Shown here in pieces: positions 53,005 to 62,910 of a DNA stretch of 64,000 nt (positions are counted from its first letter, which is position 1; every line of letters starts with the position of its first letter). The translations under genes were made by a program, and so were the position numbers. The notes beneath the pieces were generated by a model, which worked only from the letters and a program-made list of their open reading frames with translations, was not told the DNA's origin and did no database searches. Source of the DNA: JACRLW01 sp046349595 (lineage in GTDB: Bacteria > Planctomycetota > UBA1135 > UBA2386); contig JAXMCA010000002.1 of assembly GCA_046349595.1 (NCBI GenBank), positions 2,351,147-2,415,146 of the forward strand. Reading direction: 5' to 3'.

Positions 53005-53699
53005 ACCTCCTCCTCGTCAGCAATTCGACGCAGTTCGGCGGCGGCTACCTCGAGCATTGCCGCGACCGGCTGGTCGAGACCATCGGATCGGGCCGGCGCC
53101 GCGTGGTGTTCGTGCCCTTCGCCCTCGCCGACCACGACGGCTACGCGCACAAGGCGCGCACCGCATTCGAGGCGATGGGCTACGCCTTCAGCTCCATCCA
53201 CACCGCAGCGGATGCGCAGGCGCTCCTCGCCGACACCGATGGCGTCTTCGTCGGCGGCGGCAACACCTTCCGTCTGCTCGATCAGCTCCAGCGTCGCGGA
53301 CTCGTCGATGCGATCCGTGCACGGGTGCTCGCCGGCATGGCCTACAGCGGTGCGAGTGCGGGCATCAACGTCGCCTGTCCGACGATCAAGACGACCAACG
53401 ACATGCCGATCGTCATGCCGGCGTCGTTCACCGCGATGGGGCTCGTGCCCTTCCAGATCAATCCGCACTACCTCGATCCCGAGCTCGGCTCGCGACACAT
53501 GGGGGAGACCCGCGAGCAGCGCATCCGCGAGTTCCACGAGGAGAACTTCCGGACCGTCGTCGGGCTCCGCGAGGGCGGCATGATCCGCGTGCAGGGCGGA
53601 CGTGCCTGGGTGCTCGGCGGACGCCCGCTGCGCGTGTTCCGGCGCGGCGAGGAAGCCCGCGAGATCGCCGACGGCAGCGACGTGTCGTTCCTGCTCTGA
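53001..53699 (+). CDS. pepE: Peptidase E (alpha-aspartyl dipeptidase)
   Basis: 232 residues with a GTG start inside the Dus stop (GTGA). LLLVSNSTQFGGGYLEH, VGGGNTFRLLDQL, the nucleophile Ser in YSGASAGINVA, and the His in QINPHYLDP are the Ser-His-Glu peptidase S51 motifs. It cleaves dipeptides with N-terminal aspartate in the cytoplasm. Length and motif order are normal. Confidence 0.93.
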   Translation: MNLLLVSNSTQFGGGYLEHCRDRLVETIGSGRRRVVFVPFALADHDGYAHKARTAFEAMGYAFSSIHTAADAQALLADTDGVFVGGGNTFRLLDQLQRRGLVDAIRARVLAGMAYSGASAGINVACPTIKTTNDMPIVMPASFTAMGLVPFQINPHYLDPELGSRHMGETREQRIREFHEENFRTVVGLREGGMIRVQGGRAWVLGGRPLRVFRRGEEAREIADGSDVSFLL

Positions 53700-53757
53700 G
53701 ACCGTCTCCCGACGGGGAGTGACAGCGGATCGGGCCTGCGCCAGAATCCCGCCCGTC

Positions 53758-54144
53758 ATGCGCCGCCTCTTCACCCCGGTGCAGGCGAACCGGACGCTGC
53801 CACTCGTCCGCCGCATCGTCGCCGACATCCTGTCCCGCGCGCGCGAGCTCCGCGCGATCGGGGGGTCGCACGGCGTCGAACGGCTCGACGAACTGCAGGG
53901 CGAGATCGCCGCCTTGATCGCCGAGCTGGAGGCGATCGGCTGTCACTACAAGGACTGGGGCTTCGAGAGCGGGCTCGTCGACTTCCCGAGCAAGATCGAC
54001 GGACGCCGCGTGCTCCTGTGCTGGCGCAGCGACGAGGACTCGATCACGCACTACCACGGCGAGCACGACGGCTTCGCCGGACGGCGCCCGATCCCCGCGC
54101 ACCTGCTCGAGGACGACCTGCCCGAAGCCTCGGCTAGAACCTGA
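53758..54144 (+). CDS. DUF2203 protein
   Basis: 128 residues. MRRLFTPVQANRTLPLVRRIVADIL, HYKDWGFESGLVDFPS and VLLCWRSDEDSITHYH are the DUF2203 signature: a helical hairpin and a small sheet with conserved Trp, Glu and His. Function not known. Its 3' end overlaps that of the convergent DUF6807 gene by about ten bases. Confidence 0.88.
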   Translation: MRRLFTPVQANRTLPLVRRIVADILSRARELRAIGGSHGVERLDELQGEIAALIAELEAIGCHYKDWGFESGLVDFPSKIDGRRVLLCWRSDEDSITHYHGEHDGFAGRRPIPAHLLEDDLPEASART

Positions 54145-55372
54145 AGAACCGGAACGGCGACGCCTCCCCCTGTGCAGTCACCGTGACCGACCAGTCGGCG
54201 CTGGCGGCCGCGGGATCCGCGCAGGCGCCGGGATGCTGCTCGGTCGCGATCACCAGGCGGTAGCGCAGCGTCACCGGCGAACCGGGGACCAGATCGAAGG
54301 CCTGGAAGGATCCCAGCCGTCCGTAGGAGCGCGTCGAGTAGACGAAGGGTCCCTTGTTCGACGGATGCGAAGCGTGGAGCACCACGCAGTCGACGTCGCC
54401 GACCTTCGCGTGGATGCAGGCGAAGCTGCAATCGGCCCACACGTCGTTGCCCTTGTCCTGTGCGCCCGCGCTGCGCACGTAGCGGGTGTCGGCCTGATGC
54501 GTGCTCACCTCCTCGGCGAGGCGCACCTGGCAGCCGGCGTGCTGCGGGTCGCCGTCGAGATGGATCCTGGTCGTGCCGAGCGCATCGAGCGTGACCTCCA
54601 CGTCGATCACGCGCTGTTCGTCCCCCGTGTCCCACACCGAGAGCTTGCGGGTCTCGCGCACCACCGGATGCTCGTCGGTGTCGCGCCACTCGACGATGTC
54701 GGTGCTGTCCGCGACCACCGGGAACAACGAGGTCGTACCGTCCACGCGCACCTGGTGTCGACCCTGCGTGCAGTGCCAGAAGTCGAGGCTCTTGCCGCCG
54801 ACCTCGGTCTTGTTCCAGCCGACGAACAGCCCGCGGTGGTGGGGATAGGTGCCGCCGAGTCCCTTGGTGATCTGCGTGGTGCCGAGCGGATCGAACAGAT
54901 CGTGGTAGGGCTTGAAGGTCGCGTCGAAGTCCTTCGGGTCGAAGCGATCGTGACGGCGCCACACCGGACGCCCGCGCAGGCTGAGCTGCTGGCACCCCTC
55001 GGATTCGGCGAGCGCGAACCCGTCGGTCTTCGGCGGTGTCGCCGCGAAGTGCAGCACGAGATGGTGGGGCAGACCGTCGTCGGAGAAGGGCTGCGGATCG
55101 ACGAAGCGCAGGCGCATGCGCGTGGTCTTCGCGGTGCCGGTCTGCGGCAGGACGTCGATGCGCACCGGCGTGCCGTCGTCGAGCCGGGCGAGCGCCGGGC
55201 TGGTCGGCGGGGGAGACGCGGTCTCGACCACCACGTCGACCGGTCCCGGTCCGCGCGGGCCGTCGCTGTGCAGGAGCACCGACTGGTCATTGCCTGGGCC
55301 GTCCGCTGTTCCGGCGGGGGGAGCACTGCACGCTGCGGACAGCAACAGGAGGACGATCGGCGATCCACGCAT
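54134..55372 (-). CDS. DUF6807 (PmoA-like) lipoprotein
   Basis: 412 residues from ATG 55372. A lipoprotein signal with Cys in SAAC begins the protein. The domain from about 120 on shows FDATFKPYHDLFDPLG, TKGLGGTYPHHRGLFVGWN and a final beta-rich part with YVRSAGAQDKG and HPSNKGPFVYSTRSYG, the pattern of DUF6807 proteins, sometimes annotated as methane oxygenase PmoA; they are unrelated to methane monooxygenase. Many copies exist in planctomycetes and are thought to work on carbohydrates. It starts about 20 bases after the beta-lactamase-family gene on the same strand. Confidence 0.85.
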   Translation of the reverse strand: MRGSPIVLLLLSAACSAPPAGTADGPGNDQSVLLHSDGPRGPGPVDVVVETASPPPTSPALARLDDGTPVRIDVLPQTGTAKTTRMRLRFVDPQPFSDDGLPHHLVLHFAATPPKTDGFALAESEGCQQLSLRGRPVWRRHDRFDPKDFDATFKPYHDLFDPLGTTQITKGLGGTYPHHRGLFVGWNKTEVGGKSLDFWHCTQGRHQVRVDGTTSLFPVVADSTDIVEWRDTDEHPVVRETRKLSVWDTGDEQRVIDVEVTLDALGTTRIHLDGDPQHAGCQVRLAEEVSTHQADTRYVRSAGAQDKGNDVWADCSFACIHAKVGDVDCVVLHASHPSNKGPFVYSTRSYGRLGSFQAFDLVPGSPVTLRYRLVIATEQHPGACADPAAASADWSVTVTAQGEASPFRFFRF

Positions 55373-55392
55373 GGGCCGGGATCGTCGCGCGC

Positions 55393-57054
55393 TCAGTGCA
55401 CGAGGGCCAGCGTCGTCGTCTGTCCCTGCGCGGTCAGGGCGAGGCTCTTGCCGTCCTGCGCCCCGACCAACACCAGGTCCTCGCGTCCGCCCTGGACCCG
55501 TGCGACGAAGTGCCGGCCCTGGCGCCAGACCAGCGCGGTCGCCGGCAGCGGTGGTTCGTCGGTGGTGGTGTCCAGCGACGCGATGCGTTGACGCTCGTCG
55601 AGGCGCGCGCGCAGCGTGTGCGGGCCGTCCCGCGCCACGATCCGGAACCAGGCCTCCGAGGTCGTGGCACCGAAGCACAGGAAGGACGCATCGCGCAAGG
55701 ATCCGCCGGCTCTCTGCAACTCGTCGAGGACCGAGGCCGCGCGCGTCGCAGTCTCCTTGTCCGTCACACGAGTCGCGTGGCCGCGCTTGCGGACCAGGTC
55801 CTCGATCGCGCGGCGTGCACTGCGTGCCGCGGCGGTCTCGCCGTCGCGCCGCGTGAACGCACCGAGCCCCGCGCCCGAGAAGCGCGCGCGCAACGTGCTG
55901 CCCTCGGCGATCAGTTCGATCTCGTCGCCGACCTCGCTGCGGTAGCGGCCGGCCATCGCGAGGTTCGAGGACGGCGGCACACCCGCGCCGAACAGCGCCT
56001 GCTCGATCCCGGTCGCGACCGTGGCGACGACGAAGTGTTCGTTGCCGAGCACGACGGCGAAGGCGCCGTCGTCCGGGTAGCGCACGAACCAGCTGCGGTA
56101 GCCGTGCACCGATCCGCTGTGCGATTGGCGCGACGTGCCCCACGCGGTGGTCTCCGACTGCAGACCACCGCCGTAGTCGCGAGGTGCCGGCTTCAGCATC
56201 AGATCGCGTGAATCGACCTCGAGGATGCGGTCTCCCGACAGCGCGCGATCCCAGCGCCACAGGTCGTCGACCGTCGAGACGATCCCGGTCGCGCCGCGGA
56301 ACTGCCAATGCCGCGGCCAGCGCAGCGCGGTGTCGTGGAAGCGCCGATCGGCGAAGGAGCCGATGCGCATGGTGTCGCGCGGATCGGGCGGAGCGTCGTC
56401 CGGGCAACCGGTGAAGCGGGTGTCACGCATGCCCGAAGATCGCAGCAGCTCGTCCTGCACGAAGCTCTCGAAGGGTCGGTGCGCCACCTCGGTCACGATC
56501 GCCGCGAGCAGGCCGTAGCCAGCGTTGCTGTAGACGAAGCGCGCACCGGGTTCGCCGACCAGCGGCGTGGACCACAATCGCTCGAGCCACGCGTCGAGGT
56601 CGTCGGCCGCGGATTCGTCGATCTCGAGGTTGAGCGGGAATCCGGCCTCGTGCGCCATCACCTGCTCGATGCGGATGTCGCGCTTGTCCTTCGGTGCGTC
56701 GCGGAAGAAGCGATGCAGCGGATCGCGCAGCGTCAGCCGGCCCTGGTCGCGCAGACGGAGGATCGCGGCGGCGGTGAACTGCTTGCTCACCGAGGCGACG
56801 TCGAACAGCGCGTCGATCGTGCAGGCGCGGCCGTCCTCGAAGGCGATGCCACGCGCTTCGCGCAGGAGTTCACGGCCGTCACGCACCACGAGCACGCAGC
56901 CGAAGAACCGAGGGTCGACGGCAGCGTCGACGGCGCGCTGCAGTGCCGTCGTCACTGCGCTCTGCCACGCGGCGTCGGGATCCTCCGGCGGTGCCTGTGC
57001 CGCCAGCCGTACCAGCGACGCGGCGATGGCGATCCAGGCGGAGCGTGCGCGCAT
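55393..57054 (-). CDS. Serine hydrolase of the beta-lactamase/PBP class C family, exported
   Basis: 553 residues from ATG 57054. A signal peptide (AWIAIAASLVRLAAQ) precedes the catalytic domain: S-x-x-K in SVSKQFTAA, Y-x-N in YSNAGYG, and a HSGSVHGYRSW segment at the KTG position. A C-terminal beta-rich domain (about 370-553) is extra. Family members are esterases, D-aminopeptidases or DD-peptidases, and resistance activity should not be assumed. The start shares one base with the stop of the peptide-binding protein gene, so these genes form an operon, possibly for peptide or cell-wall fragment use. Confidence 0.87.
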   Translation of the reverse strand: MRARSAWIAIAASLVRLAAQAPPEDPDAAWQSAVTTALQRAVDAAVDPRFFGCVLVVRDGRELLREARGIAFEDGRACTIDALFDVASVSKQFTAAAILRLRDQGRLTLRDPLHRFFRDAPKDKRDIRIEQVMAHEAGFPLNLEIDESAADDLDAWLERLWSTPLVGEPGARFVYSNAGYGLLAAIVTEVAHRPFESFVQDELLRSSGMRDTRFTGCPDDAPPDPRDTMRIGSFADRRFHDTALRWPRHWQFRGATGIVSTVDDLWRWDRALSGDRILEVDSRDLMLKPAPRDYGGGLQSETTAWGTSRQSHSGSVHGYRSWFVRYPDDGAFAVVLGNEHFVVATVATGIEQALFGAGVPPSSNLAMAGRYRSEVGDEIELIAEGSTLRARFSGAGLGAFTRRDGETAAARSARRAIEDLVRKRGHATRVTDKETATRAASVLDELQRAGGSLRDASFLCFGATTSEAWFRIVARDGPHTLRARLDERQRIASLDTTTDEPPLPATALVWRQGRHFVARVQGGREDLVLVGAQDGKSLALTAQGQTTTLALVH

Positions 57055-58721
57055 CACTTCGTGCGCACCAACTGGTCGGCCGGCTCGACCCAGAACTTCT
57101 CCGGGAACAGACCGAAGGGGCCCGGCTCCGCTCCGTGGAAGCGGCGGTGCAACAGGATCTGCACCCGCTGGTGCACCAGCAGGGTGATCGGTTGCTCGCG
57201 CGCGAGGATGCGCTGGAACTCGTGGTACTTGCGCGCACGCGACTGCGGATCGAAATCGACGCGTGCGTCGAGAAGCAGCTTCTCCGCGGCGGGGTCCTGC
57301 CAGCCCATGTCGTTGTCGTCGATCGCGAAGAAGTCGTGCGGGTCGATGACCGGGTCGTGGTACTGGATGATCATCACGCCGTCGAAGTCGTGCGCGATGA
57401 GTCGCGAGTACACGGTCGCGAATTCCAACGTGACCGGCACCAGCTCGGCACCGGCCTCGCGGAACGACGGGATCGCGAGCTCCGCGATGCGCCGCAACAC
57501 CGGCGCTTCGGTCGCGCACAGGATCTCGACGCGCAGCGGCTCCTTCCCCGGTCCGTAGCCCGCCTTCTGCAGCAGCTCGCGGGCAGCGGCGACGGAGAAG
57601 CCGGTCTCGGCCGAGGCGTCCGGATACTCGGGCATGCCGGGCTTGAACCAACCGCGCGCCGGGGTGGCCTGACCCTTCATGATCTCGCGCGCGATCGTCT
57701 CGCGATCGAAGAGCATGCCGAGTGCGCGACGCACCTCCGCCTTGGCGAGCATCGGTCGACGGCAGTTCCAGGTGATCTGCAGATGGCCGAGGTGCGGAGG
57801 GTCGAAGGTGACCACGCGGTAGTGCTCGGCGAGGGCTTGGTCCTTGGCCAGGAGCGCGGCGAGGTCGTCGCCGCTCGACGAGCTGAACCAGTCGATCTCG
57901 CCGGCTCGCAACGCACCCAGGCGCGCGGCTTCCGCCGACACGAAGCGGATCTGCATCCCGGCGAGGTGCCAGCTCGACGGCTCCGCGCTGCGCTGCCAGC
58001 CGCTCGGGTTCGCGACCAGTGTGAGGTGGCTGCCCTCGACCCAGTCCGGTCGGCCGTCCGGCTGCACGCCGAGCATGTACGGGCCGGTGCCCGGTCCCGC
58101 GTCGCGCACCTCGCACAGCGCCTGCACGAAGCGATCGTCCCAATCGGCGCAGTCCGGCGCGCGTTCGTGGATGGCACGCAGGAAGTGCGCGGCCTGCACG
58201 AGGCGCACCATCGAGCCGACCGCGAGCGGGAAGTTCGGACTCGGTTCCGCTCCGCCCAACACCAGGGTGCGATCGTCGCGGGCCTCGGCGACCTGCAGAC
58301 CGGCGAGTGTCGCCGCCATGTCGCCCTTGGGGTTGAGGCGCGGGTCGCGCGCGGCACGCAGCGTGAAGGCGACGTCGTCCTTCGTCACCTGCGAACCGTC
58401 GCTGAAACGCAGCCCTTCGCGCAGCCTGAAGATCCAGGTCTTGCCGCCGTCGTCGCTGCGCCACGACTGCGCGGCGCGGCCGCGCAGCTTGCCGTCCTGA
58501 TCGCGGTCGACCAGCGTCTCGTGGGTGAAGGCGAGCACGTAGCGCAGCGCCGTCGCGTCGCGCGACACGAAGGGGTTCAGCGAGCGGATCTCAGGGAGAC
58601 CGGAGCGGTAGAAGTCGCCGGTGGCGGGCAGCGCCGGTGCGGGATGGCTGCGCAGTACGGACCAGCCCAGGCCCGCGATCGCGACGACGGCGATCGGGAC
58701 GATCAACGACGAGAGGCGCAT
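57054..58721 (-). CDS. Extracellular solute-binding protein, family 5 (peptide/nickel type)
   Basis: 555 residues. An N-terminal hydrophobic segment (LIVPIAVVAIAGLGWSVL) acts as signal or anchor. RSLNPFVSRDATALRYVLAFTHETLVDRD, WIFRLREGLRFSDGSQVTKDDVAFTL and NCRRPMLAKAEVRRALGMLFDRE are the conserved stretches of family 5 binding proteins, which capture oligopeptides or similar ligands for ABC importers. No permease genes are adjacent, so the partner is elsewhere or the protein is a stand-alone receptor. It is the first gene of the three-gene minus-strand unit with the hydrolase and DUF6807 lipoprotein. Confidence 0.9.
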   Translation of the reverse strand: MRLSSLIVPIAVVAIAGLGWSVLRSHPAPALPATGDFYRSGLPEIRSLNPFVSRDATALRYVLAFTHETLVDRDQDGKLRGRAAQSWRSDDGGKTWIFRLREGLRFSDGSQVTKDDVAFTLRAARDPRLNPKGDMAATLAGLQVAEARDDRTLVLGGAEPSPNFPLAVGSMVRLVQAAHFLRAIHERAPDCADWDDRFVQALCEVRDAGPGTGPYMLGVQPDGRPDWVEGSHLTLVANPSGWQRSAEPSSWHLAGMQIRFVSAEAARLGALRAGEIDWFSSSSGDDLAALLAKDQALAEHYRVVTFDPPHLGHLQITWNCRRPMLAKAEVRRALGMLFDRETIAREIMKGQATPARGWFKPGMPEYPDASAETGFSVAAARELLQKAGYGPGKEPLRVEILCATEAPVLRRIAELAIPSFREAGAELVPVTLEFATVYSRLIAHDFDGVMIIQYHDPVIDPHDFFAIDDNDMGWQDPAAEKLLLDARVDFDPQSRARKYHEFQRILAREQPITLLVHQRVQILLHRRFHGAEPGPFGLFPEKFWVEPADQLVRTK

Positions 58722-58773
58722 CGCGGCGGGATGCTAACCGCTGCGTCGCTCGGTCGAGGTCGTCGCTCCCGAT

Positions 58774-61700
58774 TCAGAGTTCGGGGAAGGAGCCCGGTTC
58801 CGGACGGTCGGTCCCCTCGCGACGGAGCTTCTCGTAGAGCGCGGTCCGCGAGATCTGCAGCAAGCGCGCGGCGCGCGACTTGTCCCCGCCGGTCGCGCGC
58901 AGGGCCGCGTGCAAGGTGCGGTAGATCGCCTCGTTGAGGGGAATGGCGGGCCAGCGCGCCGCGCTGCCGTCCGGAGTCCCGTCCGACGCCGATGCAGCGG
59001 CCGTCGGCAGGTCTTCGAGGTCGACCGTCTCGCCCTCGCTGAGAAGGAAGGCCCGGGCGATCACGTGCTCGAGCTCGCGCACATTGCCCGGCCAATTGCC
59101 GACGCGCAGGCGCGCGAGGCCGTTGTCGGTGAGCTTCAGGCTGCGGCCCTGCTCCACGTTGAGTCGATCGACGAAGTGGCGCGCGAGGAGATCGATGTCG
59201 CCGGGTCGCTCGCGAAGGGGCGGCACCCGGATCGTGCCGGCGGCGAGACGGTAGTAGAGGTCCTCGCGGAACTCGCCGCTCTTGACCAGCGCGGGCAGGT
59301 CCTTGTGCGTCGCGCTGACCACGCGCACGTCGATCGGGATCGCCTCACGTCCACCGACGCGGCGGATGGTCCGCTCCTGCAGGGCGCGCAGCAGTTTCAC
59401 CTGCATCGCCGCGGGCATGTCGCCGACCTCGTCGAGGAACAGGGTCCCGCCCTGCGCCAGTTCGAACAGTCCCGCGCGGTCCTGGTCCGCGCCGGTGAAA
59501 GCTCCCTTGTGGTGGCCGAAGAGTTCGCTCTCCATCAGCTCGGGCGGGATCGCCGAGCAGTTCTCCGAGACGAAGGGTCCCGCCGCCCGCGTGCTGGCGT
59601 CGTGCAGCGCGCGTGCGACGAGTTCCTTGCCCGTGCCGGTCTCGCCCTGGATCAGCACCGACAGGTCGCTCTTCGCGAAGCGCTCGATGTGGCGGCGCAT
59701 CTCCGCGATCGCCGGGCTCTCGCCCACGATCTGTCCACCGCGCGATCTTCCCAGACGGCGCTGCGCGACCTGGAGATCGCGCTTGCTGTGCGCGAGTTCG
59801 TCCTCGAGCAGTTCCTCGCGCAGCATGCGCTCGACGGCGATCGACGCCTGGTCCGCGAGCGCCTCCAGCATCTCCGCCTCGCGGGTCCCGAAGGCTCCGG
59901 CACGTCCCGCGTGTTCGACGTAGAGCGCACCCGCCGCACCCGATGCGGCGCGGAACGGCACGCACAGCGCGGAGCGGATGCGCAGGTCGCGCACGCTCGG
60001 CATGTTCATCAGGTCGCGGTCGCCGAGCGCGTCCTCCGCGGTCATGGTGCGGCCCGCGGTCAGCGCCTTGTTGGCGAGCGACCGGCTGAAGGCGCGGTCG
60101 TGCGGCGATCCGATGCGCGAGGCGAGCTCGAGCTTCAGCCCTCCGTCGCGTTCGACGAGCAGGTAGCTGGCGCGCGCGCCGGTCACCGTCTCGGCCGCCT
60201 CCAGCAGCGATCCCATCGCCCGCTCGAGGTCGCGTTCCGACGCGAGACGTCGGTTGACGGCGAGGAAGGTGCGGAACACGGCCTTCGGCACACCTTCTTC
60301 GGTGCGCTCCTGCGAGGTGGCCGCAGGTGTGAGTTCGGGATGCGACATGGGATCTCCGGAGAGGATGGTTCGCGCGGTCTGGGCCTCGGCCTGCACACGG
60401 CGGTCGGTGCTCGCCGCGATCGCCGCGAGGTCCGCTTCGGCGGCAGTGCGATCGCCGATGCGGGCAAGAGCCTGTGCGCGGAAAGCAGTGCAGAGCTCCG
60501 CAGTCGCCGCGGCGCCGAGTGCACGGAGCCCGTCGACGGCGGCGGTGAGGCGGGGGATGGCCGAGGGCGCGTCGCCGTCGGCGAGGAGCACGATGCCGAG
60601 ATTGGCTTCGGCGGTGAGTTCGCGGGCGCGATCGCCGACGTGGGCGAACAACGCGCGGGCACGCCGCAGGTGTTCGCGTGCCGTGTCGCGCTCGCCGAGG
60701 TCCTTGGCGATCACGCCGAGGTTCAGCGCTGCGGATGCGGATGCGTGCGCGTGCCCGACGCGACGGAACAGCGCGAGCGCGCGCTCCTGATCGGCTCGTG
60801 CTGCATCGAGTTGGCCGCGACGTCGCGCCAGGTCGCCGCGCGCGACCAGCGCCGCCGCGCAGGCGAAGGGTTCGCTGCTGTCGTCCAGTTCGGCGACGGC
60901 GCGATCGAGATCCGCTCCCGCTTCGACGTCACGGCCCAGAGCCGCGAGCAGCGCGCCGCGCAGGACGAGCACCCGCGGTGACGGCGTCGCGATCTCCCGC
61001 AGCGCGGCGAGACCCTCCGCGAATCTCCCCTGCTGGTGACGCAGCCCGGCGCGCAGCAGCGCGAGTTCCGCGCCGTCGGTCTTCGGACCGAGCGCGTCGA
61101 TCGCACGCGTCGCGTTGCGCAGGTCGCCGGACTCGAGCGTGGCGCGCGCGCGCAAGGCGGGGAGGTCGTGGGTGAGCGGAAGAGCGCGGATCGGTTCGCC
61201 GACGGCGAGCAGGCCACGGGCGAGCGCCTCGCGCACCTCGTTCCCCGCCGGTCGTCCCGCGGCGAGTGCCGCACGGGCCAGGGCCTGCGCGGACTCGGGA
61301 CGTCCGCGGCGACACAGGGCCAGGATGCGCGCGGTCACCGGCTGATCGTGGTCCTCGGCGATCTCCAGGGATCCGGTCTCGATGCGTCCCGCGGCGGCGC
61401 CGGGCCAGCTCCAGTGATCGCCATCGGGAACGATCGCGCCGCGCTCGACCAGCGCGAGCAGGCGTGACGTGCAGACGGACGCGGAGTCCGCGCCGTCGCG
61501 GATCAACGCGGCGGCTGCGGCGTCGGCTGCGGTGGCGTCGAGCCAGAGGGTGCGCGCGAGCGCCTCGGCCAGCTCCCCCTGTCGCAGGGGGGGGAATGCG
61601 AGGCAGCGTCGTGCGCTTCCGCCGCGGTCGAGCAGAGTGGAGTCGCCGCGGTGCTCGATCGCGCGCACGTCGCCGAGCATGCACGCGGCATGCAGCGCGA

Positions 61701-62607
61701 GTGCACTGCGGTCCGCGGAGTGGAGTCCACGCAGTTCGAGGTCGGTGCCGGGCGCGTCTTCGCGCAGTGCCGGGTCGAGGACCGCGCCGTGCAACGCGAC
61801 CGCGTCGAGTGCGAGCGCCGCGAGCGACGGCCGACCACCGCGACCGCGCAGCGCCTCGAGCATCTCCTCCGCGTCGGCGAAGCGCAGCGACGGGCGACGC
61901 TCGAGCAGCCGCGGCAACACGCGATCGAAGGGCGCAGGAAGCGCGTCGCCTGAAAGACCGAGCGCGGACAGGAAGTCCTCGCGCGGGAACCGCAGGTAGA
62001 AGCCGGCGGCGCGAGCCGGGAGATCGCCGACCAGCGTGGCGAGAATGGTCGCTCCCAACGAGAACAGGTCGCTGCGCGCGTCGACCGCTTCGCCGAGCAT
62101 CACTTCCGGCGCGGCGAAGAAGGGCGTGCCGCCCTGGGCGCGCCCGGCTCCGCGTTGCGCGAAACCGAAGTCGACGAGATGCGCGGACAGTGTGCCGTCC
62201 GCCTGATGGTCGACGATGACATTGGCCGGCTTGATGTCGAGGTGCAGGATCCCGCGCAGGTGGACGAAGGCCAGGACCTCGCCGAGGCGGGCCGCCAGCT
62301 CGATCGCCGCTTCGACCGGCAGCGTGCCGAGTTCGGACAGCGGACGCCCGGGCGCGAAGTCGCGCAGCACGTACGGCGTGCCGTCGGCGGTGCGTCCGAC
62401 CTCGCGAATGCGCGGTACCGCGGGGTGTTCGAGCGAGGCGAGCAGCGAGCCTTCGGCCAGCGCGGCGTGGGGCTCGAGCAGCTTCAGGAGCAGTCGTGGG
62501 CCACCATCCCTCGGTCGCACGGCGAAGGCTCGCCCCTCACCGCCTTCGAAGCTGCTCTCGATCGCGAAGCGAGCGGCCAGGTCGGGGTGTTCGCGGAGGG
62601 TCGCCAT
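58774..62607 (-). CDS. Fusion of Ser/Thr kinase, TPR, GAF and sigma54-activator (Fis-type) domains
   Basis: 1277 residues from ATG 62607; upstream codons in frame lack similarity. Kinase-like domain about 15-265: FVHLRGILHLDIKPANVIV with catalytic Asp, DFGFAQ and FFAAPEVML; the HRD motif is HLD. TPR-like repeats cover about 430-740. A GAF domain follows at about 780-930 (GARASYLLVERDGG, ALCVPFRA). The AAA+ sigma54-interaction domain has GETGTGKELVARALH (Walker A), GAFTGA, which contacts sigma54, GGTLFLDEVGDM (Walker B) and WPGNVREL. A Fis-type HTH ends it (GDKSRAARLLQISRTALYEKL). It should open sigma54 promoters in response to signals sensed by the kinase or GAF parts. It has no linked histidine kinase. 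Single gene, divergent from a secreted protein. Confidence 0.9.
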   Translation of the reverse strand: MATLREHPDLAARFAIESSFEGGEGRAFAVRPRDGGPRLLLKLLEPHAALAEGSLLASLEHPAVPRIREVGRTADGTPYVLRDFAPGRPLSELGTLPVEAAIELAARLGEVLAFVHLRGILHLDIKPANVIVDHQADGTLSAHLVDFGFAQRGAGRAQGGTPFFAAPEVMLGEAVDARSDLFSLGATILATLVGDLPARAAGFYLRFPREDFLSALGLSGDALPAPFDRVLPRLLERRPSLRFADAEEMLEALRGRGGRPSLAALALDAVALHGAVLDPALREDAPGTDLELRGLHSADRSALALHAACMLGDVRAIEHRGDSTLLDRGGSARRCLAFPPLRQGELAEALARTLWLDATAADAAAAALIRDGADSASVCTSRLLALVERGAIVPDGDHWSWPGAAAGRIETGSLEIAEDHDQPVTARILALCRRGRPESAQALARAALAAGRPAGNEVREALARGLLAVGEPIRALPLTHDLPALRARATLESGDLRNATRAIDALGPKTDGAELALLRAGLRHQQGRFAEGLAALREIATPSPRVLVLRGALLAALGRDVEAGADLDRAVAELDDSSEPFACAAALVARGDLARRRGQLDAARADQERALALFRRVGHAHASASAALNLGVIAKDLGERDTAREHLRRARALFAHVGDRARELTAEANLGIVLLADGDAPSAIPRLTAAVDGLRALGAAATAELCTAFRAQALARIGDRTAAEADLAAIAASTDRRVQAEAQTARTILSGDPMSHPELTPAATSQERTEEGVPKAVFRTFLAVNRRLASERDLERAMGSLLEAAETVTGARASYLLVERDGGLKLELASRIGSPHDRAFSRSLANKALTAGRTMTAEDALGDRDLMNMPSVRDLRIRSALCVPFRAASGAAGALYVEHAGRAGAFGTREAEMLEALADQASIAVERMLREELLEDELAHSKRDLQVAQRRLGRSRGGQIVGESPAIAEMRRHIERFAKSDLSVLIQGETGTGKELVARALHDASTRAAGPFVSENCSAIPPELMESELFGHHKGAFTGADQDRAGLFELAQGGTLFLDEVGDMPAAMQVKLLRALQERTIRRVGGREAIPIDVRVVSATHKDLPALVKSGEFREDLYYRLAAGTIRVPPLRERPGDIDLLARHFVDRLNVEQGRSLKLTDNGLARLRVGNWPGNVRELEHVIARAFLLSEGETVDLEDLPTAAASASDGTPDGSAARWPAIPLNEAIYRTLHAALRATGGDKSRAARLLQISRTALYEKLRREGTDRPEPGSFPEL

Positions 62608-62910
62608 GCAGCGTCGCCGGCCGTGCCGCGGGATCCGGTTCCCGTGCACGGACGCGCCTTGGCGGCGGATCTTGCGGGGCGTGGCGCTCGCGGTCACGCC
62701 CCGCCGTGACCAAGAGGCGTGCCGCGGCGTCCGCGACCCGGTCGTGTGCGCGACGCGCACGTGGTTCCGCGGAACTCTGTGCGGATCCCGCATGCGGGGG
62801 GCGGTCCGACCCCACGGCACGGCGTTCGTGATCGGGCTTCGTCACCATCCCCCGGCTCCGTCCCTTCGGCCGCGAGCTAGTCTTCCCCACCGCGTCGTAG
62901 GGACCCACCG

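Noticed and set aside
55393..57054. Beta-lactam resistance gene
   Set aside because: SxxK and YxN are shared by many esterases and peptidases; the extra C-terminal domain and operon context do not support a resistance role.
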